This document shows, in pieces, positions 33,502 through 41,710 of a stretch of 64,000 bases of DNA (position 1 is its first letter; each line of letters opens with the position of its first letter). The notes under the pieces are model-generated. The model saw only the letters and a list, made by a program, of their open reading frames with translations, ran no database searches and was not told where the DNA came from. Source of the DNA: Aurantiacibacter sp. D1-12 (GTDB lineage Bacteria; Pseudomonadota; Alphaproteobacteria; Sphingomonadales; Sphingomonadaceae); the NCBI RefSeq assembly GCF_028858515.1, contig NZ_JAPJZJ010000006.1:1-64000 (forward strand), in the 5' to 3' direction. The translations under genes and the position numbers were made by a program.

Positions 33502-34029
33502 ATGAGCACACTCACCAATGATCCGCTGCTGATAGCCGCCAAGGCCATCATTTATTTCATGCTCGGCGTAATCGCCTTTGCCGGCATCATCGTCGCGATT
33601 GCCATACCCGGCGTGTTCATCTTTGGCGCAGAATTCGCCGGAGAACTTGCATCGGGTGAGCTGACAATGGGCAACAAGGTGCTTGTGTCGGCCTTCCTGG
33701 CTGCGGTTGCCGGACTGCTGTTCCTCGCCTGGCGCTTCCTCTGGGCCATGCTCAACATCGCCAAGAGCGTGGGCGAAGGCGACCCCTTCGCGCCCGCCAA
33801 TGGAGACCGCCTGACTACGATGGCGTGGATTGCGCTCGCAATAAACGTGCTGGCGCTGCCCGTTGCCGGATTGGGCGTCTTCATCGCACAGACGATCGGT
33901 GAAGAGACCGGCTCTGTCGATGCAAGCCTCGACTTCGGCGGCATTCTGCTTGTCCTCGTCCTCTTCATCCTCGCCCGCGTGTTCCGCCACGGCACCGCGA
34001 TGCGCGACGACCTGGAAGGAACCGTGTGA
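33502..34029 (+). CDS. DUF2975 four-helix membrane protein
   Basis: This encodes 175 residues with four membrane helices (~13-40, 62-85, 103-130, 145-165), and the layout plus partner gene fit DUF2975. The segment VGEGDPFAPANGDRLTTMAW between helices 2 and 3 matches the conserved GDPF motif of the family. AGAGGGGA precedes the ATG. It is followed, with stop/start overlap or a 30-bp gap depending on start choice, by an XRE regulator. The DUF2975-XRE pair is widespread, and the membrane protein is thought to accompany the regulator; its actual function is unknown. Confidence 0.85.
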   Translation: MSTLTNDPLLIAAKAIIYFMLGVIAFAGIIVAIAIPGVFIFGAEFAGELASGELTMGNKVLVSAFLAAVAGLLFLAWRFLWAMLNIAKSVGEGDPFAPANGDRLTTMAWIALAINVLALPVAGLGVFIAQTIGEETGSVDASLDFGGILLVLVLFILARVFRHGTAMRDDLEGTV

Positions 34030-34058
34030 TGGGCGCTGATTCAGAAGGAACCAAGATC

Positions 34059-34268
34059 ATGGTCAAATTGGACGACCTGCTGCACGAACGCCGCATGACG
34101 CTGACCGAGCTAGCCGAGCGTGTCGGCCTGACCCTCGCCAACCTCTCGATCCTCAAGACCGGCAAGGCCAAAGCGATCCGTTTCTCCACACTGGAGGCGA
34201 TCTGCCGCGAACTGGAGTGCCAACCGGGCGACTTGCTGGAGTATGGCACCCGCTTCGAATCCGATTAA
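34059..34268 (+). CDS. Small XRE-family regulator (YozG-like)
   Basis: This encodes 69 residues consisting only of a Cro/CI-type helix-turn-helix: MTLTELAERVGLTLANLSIL, KTGKAKAIRFSTLEAICREL and ECQPGDLLEY. The ATG at 34059 is preferred (AAGGAA 9 nt upstream, and the usual family N-terminus VKLDDLL); an ATG at 34029 overlaps the DUF2975 stop. It probably binds the ATATCGTTTT repeats upstream of the 43-aa gene and controls its own operon. That is inference from position. Confidence 0.85.
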   Translation: MVKLDDLLHERRMTLTELAERVGLTLANLSILKTGKAKAIRFSTLEAICRELECQPGDLLEYGTRFESD

Positions 34269-34412
34269 GGTCCAACGCGGCGTTCCTGCTTCAACAGGGA
34301 CGTCGCCACGTACCGCCGCGCAAAGCTTTTACTGACCTTGCAGATGCGAGGAATAGCCGGACTGAACGCGCATCAGAAGCTCGGCGAAGCTCCCCGAGGA
34401 AAGAGAACTGAT

Positions 34413-36299
34413 ATGTCGCATTCTCAGCGATTTCCCCGTTGCATGAACTGGCTCCGCTCGATGGTGCCAAGCTGCGTAAGAGCGGCACTGGCGATACTCG
34501 CGACCTCGATCGCCATTTCGTCTGGCGCGCAAGCTCAGGTGCAGCCACTTCCTCCGGAACTGCGAGGCGAGATCGAAGGGATAGTAGAGGAAGCAGAGGT
34601 TCCCGGGACAGCAGTGGCCGTTATCGAAGGAGGGGAGCTGCGCTTCCTTGAGAATTTTGGCACAAGCGATTTGGCACGCGAACGCCCGGTTGACGATGAA
34701 ACGATCTTCAGGGCCGGATCGATCAGCAAGAGTTTCACTGCGATCGCGATTATGCAACTGGTCGAGGACGGCCGTCTTCAACTCAACGGTCCGGTGTCAG
34801 ATTACTTGCCCGATCTGGTGATCGATAACCCTTGGGAGGCGACAGACCCGGTGCGCGTGGTCCATTTGCTGGAGCATACAGCAGGCCTGAACGATATCGC
34901 TTTCAGGCACTATCTGATCGAAGGATCGGAATACACAATCGCCGACGCAGTAAGGCTGTATGGCCCATACCGTTCTCGTTGGCGGCCGGGCTCGCGGACG
35001 TCGTACAGCAATGCCGGGCCAGTAATTGCTGGCCGCATCGTCGAGATCGTATCGGGTCAGCAATTCGAGGATTATGTCGCAGAGCATGTCTTTGGACCTC
35101 TTGGCATTGAGAACGCCAGCTGGACGCGAACGGCAGCGGTGGAGCGGAATCTTGCAGACAGCTTCTCCTTCGATGGAATGACGCCAGAACCATTTGTCGA
35201 GATCGTGGGCAGACCCAGCGGCTCATTGAACGTTTCCGCCAGCGAACTGGCGTTGCTTCCGATGTTGATGCTGCGTCGCGGCACCTGGCGCGGTGAGCAA
35301 TTGCTTTCTTCGGCAAGTATTGATCGCATTGAGCGCCCGAGTTCTTCCGACGCGGCGAGGGCAGGTCTACAGTTCGGATATTCGCTCGGTAACGATCCCA
35401 ACCTTGAAGGCAGAGTGACTTTCTTCGGCCATGACGGATCGATCGATGGCTTCGTGTCGACTGCACGATATGCGCCAGAGCTGAACGCGGGCTACGTGGT
35501 CCTGATGAACATGACTTCCCCGGCGCTGGCCGATGTTGCGACCGCAGTTCGTGCCTACCTCGAGCGCGAGGCAAGGGAGCCTTCGATTGTGGCGGCGCCC
35601 ATCCCTGAAGAGCTGCGACAGATGCTCTCCGGACAGTTTCAGACCTCGACGCCGCGGCGCAGCTTCCTGGCTCCATTGATCGGCCTGTCCCAGTGGGAAG
35701 GCGCCCGGCTCGAAGGCGATAGCTTGCGCTTCAAGGGCAAGAACTGGACGCATGTGGGAGACGGGCGTTTTCACGCAGAGGGCGAAAGCGCGCCGGGTCT
35801 CATCGCACTGGCTGACGGCGATGGGTTCGTACTGCAATCCGGGACCGTGACCTATCGCAGGTCGAGCACAGCCCAGATGTGGCTCAAGTTGATCACTGTG
35901 GTCTTGATCGGCGCAGTTTCAGTTGCAGCAGCGATCTACACGCCGGTGTGGCTTTTTGGGGCGTTCAGAGGAAAGCTTGCGGAACGAGGCGGCGTCGCCC
36001 CTCGCGTTCTGCCAACCCTGGCGCTTGTCGTGGCCCTCGCGGCAGCAATCGCACCCTTGATGCTGTTTGGCACCGGCAGTTTCGAGTTGCTTGGTCAACC
36101 GACAATCATGGGGTGGCTCGTCTTTGCGATCACGTTCGCAGCACCATTCGTCGTGGTGATCAGCGCGGTCTGGTTCTGGCGTCGCCGAGGTAACCGGGTC
36201 AGTACATTGATCGGCATGACTCAATTGACCGCAGCGTCGATCATCTGTCTCTACCTGATGCATGGAGGCTGGTTTGCGCTCCGCATCTGGAACGCCTGA
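34413..36299 (+). CDS. Membrane-anchored serine hydrolase (class C beta-lactamase family)
   Basis: This encodes 628 residues: signal peptide or anchor (~15-45, ending SSGAQAQ), a serine beta-lactamase/penicillin-binding domain (~50-400) and a C-terminal half with a small beta domain and four hydrophobic helices (~495-620). Catalytic motifs are SxxK in FRAGSISKSF, YxN in SYSNAGPVI and H-x-G in FFGHDGSIDGF. Architecture resembles EstB/PbpX-like hydrolases with membrane tails; the natural substrate is unknown. Start at the ATG with GAGGAAAGAG upstream; an earlier in-frame TTG at 34338 lacks support. It follows the XRE gene on the same strand but after ~145 bp. Confidence 0.85.
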   Translation: MSHSQRFPRCMNWLRSMVPSCVRAALAILATSIAISSGAQAQVQPLPPELRGEIEGIVEEAEVPGTAVAVIEGGELRFLENFGTSDLARERPVDDETIFRAGSISKSFTAIAIMQLVEDGRLQLNGPVSDYLPDLVIDNPWEATDPVRVVHLLEHTAGLNDIAFRHYLIEGSEYTIADAVRLYGPYRSRWRPGSRTSYSNAGPVIAGRIVEIVSGQQFEDYVAEHVFGPLGIENASWTRTAAVERNLADSFSFDGMTPEPFVEIVGRPSGSLNVSASELALLPMLMLRRGTWRGEQLLSSASIDRIERPSSSDAARAGLQFGYSLGNDPNLEGRVTFFGHDGSIDGFVSTARYAPELNAGYVVLMNMTSPALADVATAVRAYLEREAREPSIVAAPIPEELRQMLSGQFQTSTPRRSFLAPLIGLSQWEGARLEGDSLRFKGKNWTHVGDGRFHAEGESAPGLIALADGDGFVLQSGTVTYRRSSTAQMWLKLITVVLIGAVSVAAAIYTPVWLFGAFRGKLAERGGVAPRVLPTLALVVALAAAIAPLMLFGTGSFELLGQPTIMGWLVFAITFAAPFVVVISAVWFWRRRGNRVSTLIGMTQLTAASIICLYLMHGGWFALRIWNA

Positions 36300-36381
36300 T
36301 CAGAGTTTTTTTGGAACACGCGAAAACCTGACCCGTTGGGTCGGCATAACGGAAGCCAAAAAATTCTGGAAGGATTACAAC

Positions 36382-36657
36382 ATGAAAAAGCTTATTTTCA
36401 TCGCCGCACCACTCGCCTTTGCCGTCACCGCGTGTGATGGTCCAGCGGAGGAAGCCGGAGAAGAAGCGGACGATATCATGGAAGCCCAGGGCGACATGAT
36501 GGACGAGCAGGCTGACGTTGCAGAGGCCCACTCAGAACTCGCCGAAGAGCGCGCGGACGCAGCCACCTCTGAAGCCGACGAAGCCGCTCTTGAAGAGCAC
36601 GCGGAAAACCTGGAAGAAGAAGCGGATATGCTGGAAGACGCGGCAGATCAGATGTAG
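36382..36657 (+). CDS. Small acidic helical lipoprotein
   Basis: This encodes 91 residues with a lipobox (FAVTACDG) after a 17-residue signal peptide. The rest is almost wholly Glu/Ala/Asp-rich heptad-like helix (EEAGEEADDIMEAQGDMMDE, ERADAATSEADEAALEEHAE), likely a coiled coil. An in-frame upstream extension to 36262 is not needed: the ATG at 36382 has AAGGA and begins the signal peptide. The Asp directly after the lipid Cys could favour inner-membrane retention. A compositionally similar lipoprotein lies at 60627-60893. Function unknown. Confidence 0.75.
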   Translation: MKKLIFIAAPLAFAVTACDGPAEEAGEEADDIMEAQGDMMDEQADVAEAHSELAEERADAATSEADEAALEEHAENLEEEADMLEDAADQM

Positions 36658-36716
36658 GACAAACGCACATCAGCAGCATACGGCCCGTTGGCCAGCACTG
36701 CGATACACGAGCAACG

Positions 36717-36751
36717 GAGAGCGGGCGTTCGAGCGCCCGCTCTCTTGTTTT
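36717..36751 (+). terminator. Strong rho-independent terminator
   Basis: An 11-bp perfect stem GAGAGCGGGCG/CGCCCGCTCTC with loop TTCGAG is followed by TTGTTTT. It terminates the acidic lipoprotein gene and sits just before the convergent gene's stop. Confidence 0.9.
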
Positions 36752-36754
36752 GCC

Positions 36755-37480
36755 CTAGCTGGCCTCGTCGAAACTCTCGGCTTCTTCGTCTTCCCTTCTC
36801 CCGCGAAAGAAGATGAAGCCCATCACCAACAGCAGGACAATCCCAGCACCGATCATGCCGAGCGAGCGGCTCATGCTGGCAGGCTCCCAGCCCGGCTCAA
36901 TCACCATGAAATCGGGCGCGAGACCGGGACCACCGATTTGCAACGCTTCTTCCCGCGTCCAGCCGTGTGGCAGATCACTGCTGATCAGTCCTTCGATAGT
37001 TTCGGCTCGGGCGTATCCGGCTTCCAGAGCTTCCAGTTCATCGAGCGCCGCAATCGCATCGGCTATCTGCGTCTCGTCCACCGGCGCACCAGCCGCTTCT
37101 TGCTGGGCGACGTACATTTCACCTTGCTGGATCCGCATGTCGAGCGCGCGCGCCTGCTCGATGGCATCGGCAAGTTCTGCGCCCTCTTGCGGCATCATCA
37201 GCCGTGCCTGTTCCATCGGCTCGATTGTCTCGGGCAAGACGAAAACGAGCATGCCGTTGCTTTGGATCTGACCGTTCTGCTCATCTTCCTGGTAAAGTGA
37301 TTGGAGCTCATTCCAGGTCGCCCCGGTGATACGATACCAGCCTTCAACCGGCTCGCCGGACGCGAGCTCGTCCATCGTAATGTCCTGCCGCTCGCCGTAC
37401 GTGTTTGCCTGGTGGGCATCGAGCCCGCCAAACGCAATTAGTCCCAAGCCGGCAATCAATCCCACAACACTCAAACGCAT
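36755..37480 (-). CDS. Exported membrane-anchored protein, unknown function
   Basis: This encodes 241 residues with an N-terminal signal or anchor (MRLSVVGLIAGLGLIAFGGL) and a C-terminal membrane helix (LGMIGAGIVLLLVMGFIFF) followed by a charged tail (RGRREDEEAESFDEAS). Between them is a long helical, Glu/Gln-rich periplasmic region (IADAIAALDELEALEAGYAR). The sequence after the signal, MDELASGEPVEGWYRITGAT, looks like the start of a beta domain found in similar two-anchor proteins. No family recognised. It is divergent from rplJ. Confidence 0.65.
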   Translation of the reverse strand: MRLSVVGLIAGLGLIAFGGLDAHQANTYGERQDITMDELASGEPVEGWYRITGATWNELQSLYQEDEQNGQIQSNGMLVFVLPETIEPMEQARLMMPQEGAELADAIEQARALDMRIQQGEMYVAQQEAAGAPVDETQIADAIAALDELEALEAGYARAETIEGLISSDLPHGWTREEALQIGGPGLAPDFMVIEPGWEPASMSRSLGMIGAGIVLLLVMGFIFFRGRREDEEAESFDEAS

Positions 37481-37642
37481 TCCTCACAACCCTCTCCGCG
37501 AGCCAACGCTCGCGATACGATCCAAACTGTCCAGGAAAACTGCTGTCTTAGCGATGACAGGGCGTACGCCAGTCGCGGCGCTCCCATTATTCCCCCGATC
37601 CTGAGACGTACCGCTCAACCAAAAGCGCGCAGAATGCAATTC

Positions 37643-37670
37643 TTGACACTCTGCCCATTTTCGCTAAATG
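37643..37670 (+). promoter_or_regulatory. Sigma-70-type promoter for rplJL
   Basis: TTGACA (37643-37648) and TAAATG (37665-37670) are separated by 16 bp. Transcription would start near 37677, giving a ~235-nt leader before rplJ. No gene is seen in 37481-37642. Confidence 0.6.
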
Positions 37671-37677
37671 CGCGCTC

Positions 37678-37913
37678 GACCGGTTCGCCGGTCATCCGTC
37701 CGAGACAGTTGGTGAGCCGAATTGGCGGCTCTTAATTTCCAGCCTAGACGGGGAAAAGAGATTTTCAGGCAAACCCCTCGCGGTTCGCCCACCAACATGC
37801 TTCGGCATGCTCCTTCCCCATCAACGGACCCTTACGGCGTGGCATGAGCTGCATCGTGATTTGAGCCGGTCGTCCGCACGAATACGCGGTCGGCCATAGT
37901 GAAGGAGTACGGC
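37678..37913 (+). promoter_or_regulatory. Structured rplJ (L10) leader
   Basis: The untranslated region carries GACCGG-UUCG-CCGGUC (37678-37693), GAGCCG-AATTGG-CGGCTC (37714-37731) and CAUGC-UUCG-GCAUG (37796-37809). Long structured leaders that bind L10(L12)4 for autogenous control are known upstream of rplJ. Position and hairpins fit such a leader, but I have not matched the kink-turn binding motif. Confidence 0.55.
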
Positions 37914-38429
37914 ATGGATCGTTCGCAAAAAACCGAAGCGGTCGCACAGCTGAACAGTGTCTTCAACGAGGTTGGCGTGGTGGTTGTCACCCGCAATCTC
38001 GGCCTGACGGTGGACCAGTCCACCGAACTGCGCACGAAGATGCGTGAAGCCGGTGCGTCCTACAAGGTCGCGAAGAACCGTCTCGCCAAGCTCGCCCTGA
38101 AAGACACCGATTATGTCGGCATCGAAGAGTATCTCTCCGGTCCGACAGCACTGGCCTGGTCGGAAGACCCGGTTGCAGCCGCCAAGGCTGCTGTCGAGTT
38201 CGCCAAGTCGAACGACAAGCTGGAAATCGTCGGTGGATCGATGGGCACGCAGGTACTCGACGAAGCTGGTGTGAAGGCCCTCGCCTCCATGCCGAGCCTC
38301 GACGAACTGCGCGGCAAGATCGTGGGGCTGGTCAATGCACCGGCAACCAAGATCGCACAGGTCGTCAATGCGCCTGCTGCCAAGCTCGCTCGTGTCTTCG
38401 GTGCCTATGGCGCCAAGGACGCTGCGTAA
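37914..38429 (+). CDS. rplJ: 50S ribosomal protein L10
   Basis: This encodes 171 residues. The conserved start [13 protein letters not shown], the [20 protein letters not shown] region and [17 protein letters not shown] identify L10, the stalk base that carries L7/L12 dimers. The C-terminal helix ([18 protein letters not shown]) is the L12-binding spine. The ATG at 37914 is chosen because GAAGGAG (37901-37907) is its ribosome site; the GTG at 37899 overlaps that site. It is 78 bp upstream of rplL and not linked to rplK/rplA or rpoB in this window. Confidence 0.97.
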   Translation: MDRSQKTEAVAQLNSVFNEVGVVVVTRNLGLTVDQSTELRTKMREAGASYKVAKNRLAKLALKDTDYVGIEEYLSGPTALAWSEDPVAAAKAAVEFAKSNDKLEIVGGSMGTQVLDEAGVKALASMPSLDELRGKIVGLVNAPATKIAQVVNAPAAKLARVFGAYGAKDAA

Positions 38430-38507
38430 GAGACGCTTTCTCGCACGAGAGACGAAACATTTTTGGGACGCAAGAAACGTCCCGCCTATATTTTGGAGTG
38501 ATACATC

Positions 38508-38885
38508 ATGGCTGATATTGCCAAGCTTGTTGAAGAACTGTCGTCGCTGACCGTCATGGAAGCGGCTGAACTTGCCAAGGCACTGGAAGAAGAGTGGGGC
38601 GTTAGCGCCGCTGCTGCAGTTGCTGTTGCTGGCCCGGCTGGCGGCGGCGACGCCGGTGCAGCTGCTGAAGAAAAGGACGAATTCGACGTCGTTCTCACCG
38701 GCGACGGTGGCAAGAAGATCCAGGTCATCAAGGAAGTCCGTGCCATCACGGGTCTTGGTCTGACCGAAGCAAAGGCCCTCGTCGAAGGCGCGCCGAAGCC
38801 GCTCAAGGAAGGCGTGAACAAGGCAGAAGCCGAAGAGATCAAGGGCAAGATCGAAGCAGCCGGCGGTACCGTCGAACTGAAGTAA
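38508..38885 (+). CDS. rplL: 50S ribosomal protein L7/L12
   Basis: This encodes 125 residues with an N-terminal dimerisation domain ([20 protein letters not shown]), an Ala/Gly hinge ([20 protein letters not shown]) and the C-terminal factor-binding domain ([36 protein letters not shown]). It forms the mobile ribosomal stalk that recruits translation GTPases. GGAG precedes the ATG. A terminator follows, so transcription does not continue into rpoB. Confidence 0.98.
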   Translation: MADIAKLVEELSSLTVMEAAELAKALEEEWGVSAAAAVAVAGPAGGGDAGAAAEEKDEFDVVLTGDGGKKIQVIKEVRAITGLGLTEAKALVEGAPKPLKEGVNKAEAEEIKGKIEAAGGTVELK

Positions 38886-38924
38886 GCCCAGCTTACGCTT
38901 CGATCCTAAACCGGATCACCAAGG

Positions 38925-38955
38925 GGGCGTCACCAGCGATGGTGGCGCCCTTTTT
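38925..38955 (+). terminator. Terminator after rplL
   Basis: A 10-bp stem GGGCGTCACC/GGTGGCGCCC (one G-U pair, loop AGCGAT) is followed by TTTTT. It ends the rplJL transcript. Confidence 0.9.
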
Positions 38956-39021
38956 GGTTGGCTACAGGTTGGGTTCAGGTTCCTAAGCGCTCTATTTCTA
39001 GGGAATAACAGGGGACTAGCC

Positions 39022-39579
39022 ATGATCGCATATGCGTTTGCACTCGCAACCGGCCTAATCGGTGTTCCGGCGATAGAAGACTGCCCAGCTGCAGAAGCTT
39101 CCACTGATGGCCACCTCTCCGACGTGTGCGCAGCTCTGCCCGAGGTCGATGTGGCGTATTCGGCCACGATGCGCGCCAGCCTCAACCCTCGGCCCGCGTC
39201 GCAGCAGGTGATGGTCTACCGGATGGAAGGCCAGTGGTTTGTCCGCACAGCCGGCTACCGCTGGACCCCGGGCACCTCGGTCGTCACGACCCGTCGCAAC
39301 GATCTGCCGATCGCACCGGAGGATGCCTCCATGATCGAAACGCGACTAAGCCAGACATCGCTGTCCCGGTTGGCCGAGCTGCCTTACTATGGAGCAGACG
39401 ATGTGATTTGTACCGACGGGTCGAACCTCGAAATCGCCGCCGCGCTCGATGGGGCGCGGTTTGCTGCGCGCCAGCATAGTTGTGCTGGCCAGACCGAACT
39501 CAACGAGATCGCCGCGCTCTTCCGAGGCATCGCGATCAAGTACGACAGCGAGTTCGAGGGATACCTGTCGGGACTATAG
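39022..39579 (+). CDS. Secreted protein of unknown function
   Basis: This encodes 185 residues. The N-terminus (MIAYAFALATGLIGVPAIED) could be an uncleaved or short signal sequence. Four cysteines (about residues 21, 36, 128 and 152) could form disulfides, supporting export. Segments MVYRMEGQWFVRTAGYRW and YYGADDVICTDGSNLEIAAA suggest a small beta-rich domain. I do not recognise a family. It is convergent with the serine hydrolase that follows. Confidence 0.6.
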   Translation: MIAYAFALATGLIGVPAIEDCPAAEASTDGHLSDVCAALPEVDVAYSATMRASLNPRPASQQVMVYRMEGQWFVRTAGYRWTPGTSVVTTRRNDLPIAPEDASMIETRLSQTSLSRLAELPYYGADDVICTDGSNLEIAAALDGARFAARQHSCAGQTELNEIAALFRGIAIKYDSEFEGYLSGL

Positions 39580-39602
39580 CGCACCCGTCCCCGGCCTGAG
39601 GC

Positions 39603-41069
39603 TCAGCCCAGCGGCACCAGCCGGATTTCATCCTGCACGATGATCGCGGTCACCTTGCCCGCAACGTCGAGTTCGGCCTCGAAGTTGAGTCCCTTCGTCA
39701 CGAAGTAACGCGTTCCGCTTTGTGCGTGGAGCCGGGCCCTGTCGACCACGGCGCCATCCACCCAAAGTTCCCCGTCGACGATGGAGATTGTCAGGAAAGG
39801 ATCATCGTCCTCGCTGCTCCAACCGTATTGGCCAGCGATGGCCTGCATGGCGGCTGCTCCGGGCGCAATCGTTTCGCGCACTTCGTGTGCGTCCTGCTTC
39901 CAGCCATAGATATGGCCAATGGCACTCAGGATCTCGCGGATAAGATCACCGCCGCTATCGGAATTGGTCAGCACAGCCACGCTTGCCCGACCGTCGGCGT
40001 AGTTGATCCACCGTGCGCTGTAGCCGGGGTTGTGTCCGCTATGGACAAAGGCCACGCCATCGCCGTCATTGTTGAGGCCGAACCCGAGGCCGGGCTCACC
40101 CGCATTGTCGGGTACCAACTGCCGCGCCAAACCCTGATCGAGGAAGAAGTGTTCGGTATTGCGCGAACGCGCGACCAGCGACCCCAGGCGAACAAGTTCG
40201 CTAGGCGTCGTCCACATTCCGGCTGCAGCAAGTTCCGGGTAAGCGAGCTGTTCGTCCGACATCGACGCCGATTCTGGCCCTGCGTGGCCGATTGCCGCGT
40301 TGGCGTCCCCGACCGGATAGCGGAAGTGGCTGCGTGCCATACCTGCCGGATGGAAAATCCGCCCTTCTACGACATCGGCAAAACTGCGCCCGCTCGCATC
40401 CTCGATGGCGAGCTGCAGGATCGTGTAGCCGCCGCCGGAGTAGCGATAGCTTTCGCCCGGTAGCTGCGTGACGATCACAGGTTCTGTATTGGCCGGTTCT
40501 GTTCCGGCAAGGATCTGCGGAAGGCTCGGCAGCCCTGCCCCGAGCGGATAGCCTCGAAATCCGTGAATAGTCGTTCCGCCCCGATGCGAGAGGAGGTGGC
40601 GGATGGTAACCGGCTGCTGCGCGGTAAATTCGTTGTCCGGGATATGCCAGCGGGTGAGAAATGCATTTGCCGGTTGGTCGAGCGCGAGAACCTCATCCTG
40701 CACCAGCGCTAGCGCCGCGAGTGCCGCGACCGGCTTTGACAGCGAAGCTGCCTGGAACAATGTATCGGTATCGACTGCACCACCGCTTTCACTGTCGCGC
40801 ACGCCGTAGCCCCGCGCCCAGACCAACTCTCCATCGATCGCCACCGCGATACTCACGCCGGGCACGTTGTAATGCTGCATCCGCTCTTCGAGGGACCAGA
40901 CCTCTGGCTCCTCGCCGGCAACACCGTATGGGGGACGCAGACCGTTCTCGAACTCGGCGATACGGGCCGATTGCTCCGGGTCGCTTTCCTGAGGTCGGGC
41001 ATCGGCAGACGGCAGCAAAGTCGCAGACACCAAAGCCAAGATACTGATTACGTCGCGCAGTTTGATCAC
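39603..41069 (-). CDS. Serine hydrolase (beta-lactamase/EstB-type)
   Basis: This encodes 488 residues from GTG at 41069, chosen because GGAG precedes it and it starts the signal peptide (ISILALVSATLLPSADA). An upstream TTG at 41120 would add 17 residues. The catalytic domain (~40-385) has SxxK in FQAASLSKPVAAL, YSG in YRYSGGGYTIL and the H-x-G-type HSGHNPGYSA. A ~95-residue C-terminal beta domain follows (FLTISIVDGELWVDGAVVDR). Likely a periplasmic esterase or D-aminopeptidase-like enzyme. It is divergent from a MarR-type regulator, whose inverted repeat lies between the starts. Confidence 0.85.
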   Translation of the reverse strand: MIKLRDVISILALVSATLLPSADARPQESDPEQSARIAEFENGLRPPYGVAGEEPEVWSLEERMQHYNVPGVSIAVAIDGELVWARGYGVRDSESGGAVDTDTLFQAASLSKPVAALAALALVQDEVLALDQPANAFLTRWHIPDNEFTAQQPVTIRHLLSHRGGTTIHGFRGYPLGAGLPSLPQILAGTEPANTEPVIVTQLPGESYRYSGGGYTILQLAIEDASGRSFADVVEGRIFHPAGMARSHFRYPVGDANAAIGHAGPESASMSDEQLAYPELAAAGMWTTPSELVRLGSLVARSRNTEHFFLDQGLARQLVPDNAGEPGLGFGLNNDGDGVAFVHSGHNPGYSARWINYADGRASVAVLTNSDSGGDLIREILSAIGHIYGWKQDAHEVRETIAPGAAAMQAIAGQYGWSSEDDDPFLTISIVDGELWVDGAVVDRARLHAQSGTRYFVTKGLNFEAELDVAGKVTAIIVQDEIRLVPLG

Positions 41070-41170
41070 ATTTATCTCCGATGATTGTCCCCGACGACAT
41101 TCGATTACAACTGTAGTCAAGTCAAGCGCGTGGAATCATCTGCCGGGCTTGACTGCCATGCAAAACCAGT

Positions 41171-41200
41171 TATGCAAATAGTTGCGCAATTGATTGCATA
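41171..41200. promoter_or_regulatory. Nested inverted repeat between divergent serine hydrolase and MarR genes
   Basis: TATGCAA (41171-41177) and TTGCATA (41194-41200) form perfect 7-bp arms around TTGCGCAA (41182-41189), itself a palindrome. MarR proteins bind AT-rich palindromes with TTG/CAA ends, so this is a good candidate operator controlling both directions. Confidence 0.6.
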
Positions 41201-41218
41201 TATTGAAAGGTCGCCACT

Positions 41219-41710
41219 TTGCCGTTTGACAATGCCTACCTTGGAAAACGCCTGCAGGACTTGCTCACGCTGGCACACAGCCAGATGAAAGAGGTCTACG
41301 AGGCCCATGGTCTGGTCATCCCGGTTGAGGGTTCCTCCACCCTCCACGCGATCGCCCCGGGCACCTCCGCATCGCTGACCGAGATTGCCGCCACACTCGG
41401 CCAGTCGCACCAGTTGATTGCACAGCGCATTGGCAAACTGCTTGCGCTAGAGCTTGCTGAAAAACGGGCCGATCCGAATGACGGACGCCGGTCAGAGTAC
41501 ATTTTGACCCCAGCGGGCGAAGAGCAATGGCATCGCCTCGACACGCTCATGCAAACCATAGCCAAGGTGAACCAGCGCTTGTTTGCCGAGATCGGCTGCG
41601 ACCTTGTCGAGGGACTTGATCGAGCGCTGACCGCACTGGCGAAAGAAGACTACCAATCACGTTCTGGGACTGTCTCAACACCAACGTACAAGGAAGAGGT
41701 ACAACCATGA
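41219..41710 (+). CDS. MarR-family transcriptional regulator
   Basis: This encodes 163 residues with a winged helix at ~55-110 (SASLTEIAATLGQSHQLIAQ, RIGKLLALELAEKRADPNDG, RRSEYILTPAGEEQWHRL), the MarR pattern with DPNDGR in the wing. Helices before and after would form the dimer. The start is a TTG with GAAAGG upstream; no ATG is available near the N-terminus. Its last bases overlap the S41 peptidase start (ATGA), so the two are co-translated. The palindrome at 41171-41200 is its likely binding site. Confidence 0.85.
   Translation: MPFDNAYLGKRLQDLLTLAHSQMKEVYEAHGLVIPVEGSSTLHAIAPGTSASLTEIAATLGQSHQLIAQRIGKLLALELAEKRADPNDGRRSEYILTPAGEEQWHRLDTLMQTIAKVNQRLFAEIGCDLVEGLDRALTALAKEDYQSRSGTVSTPTYKEEVQP

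Noticed and set aside
36262..36381. N-terminal extension of the acidic lipoprotein
   Set aside because: The extension overlaps the end of the preceding hydrolase gene and would hide the signal peptide; the ATG at 36382 has its own ribosome site.
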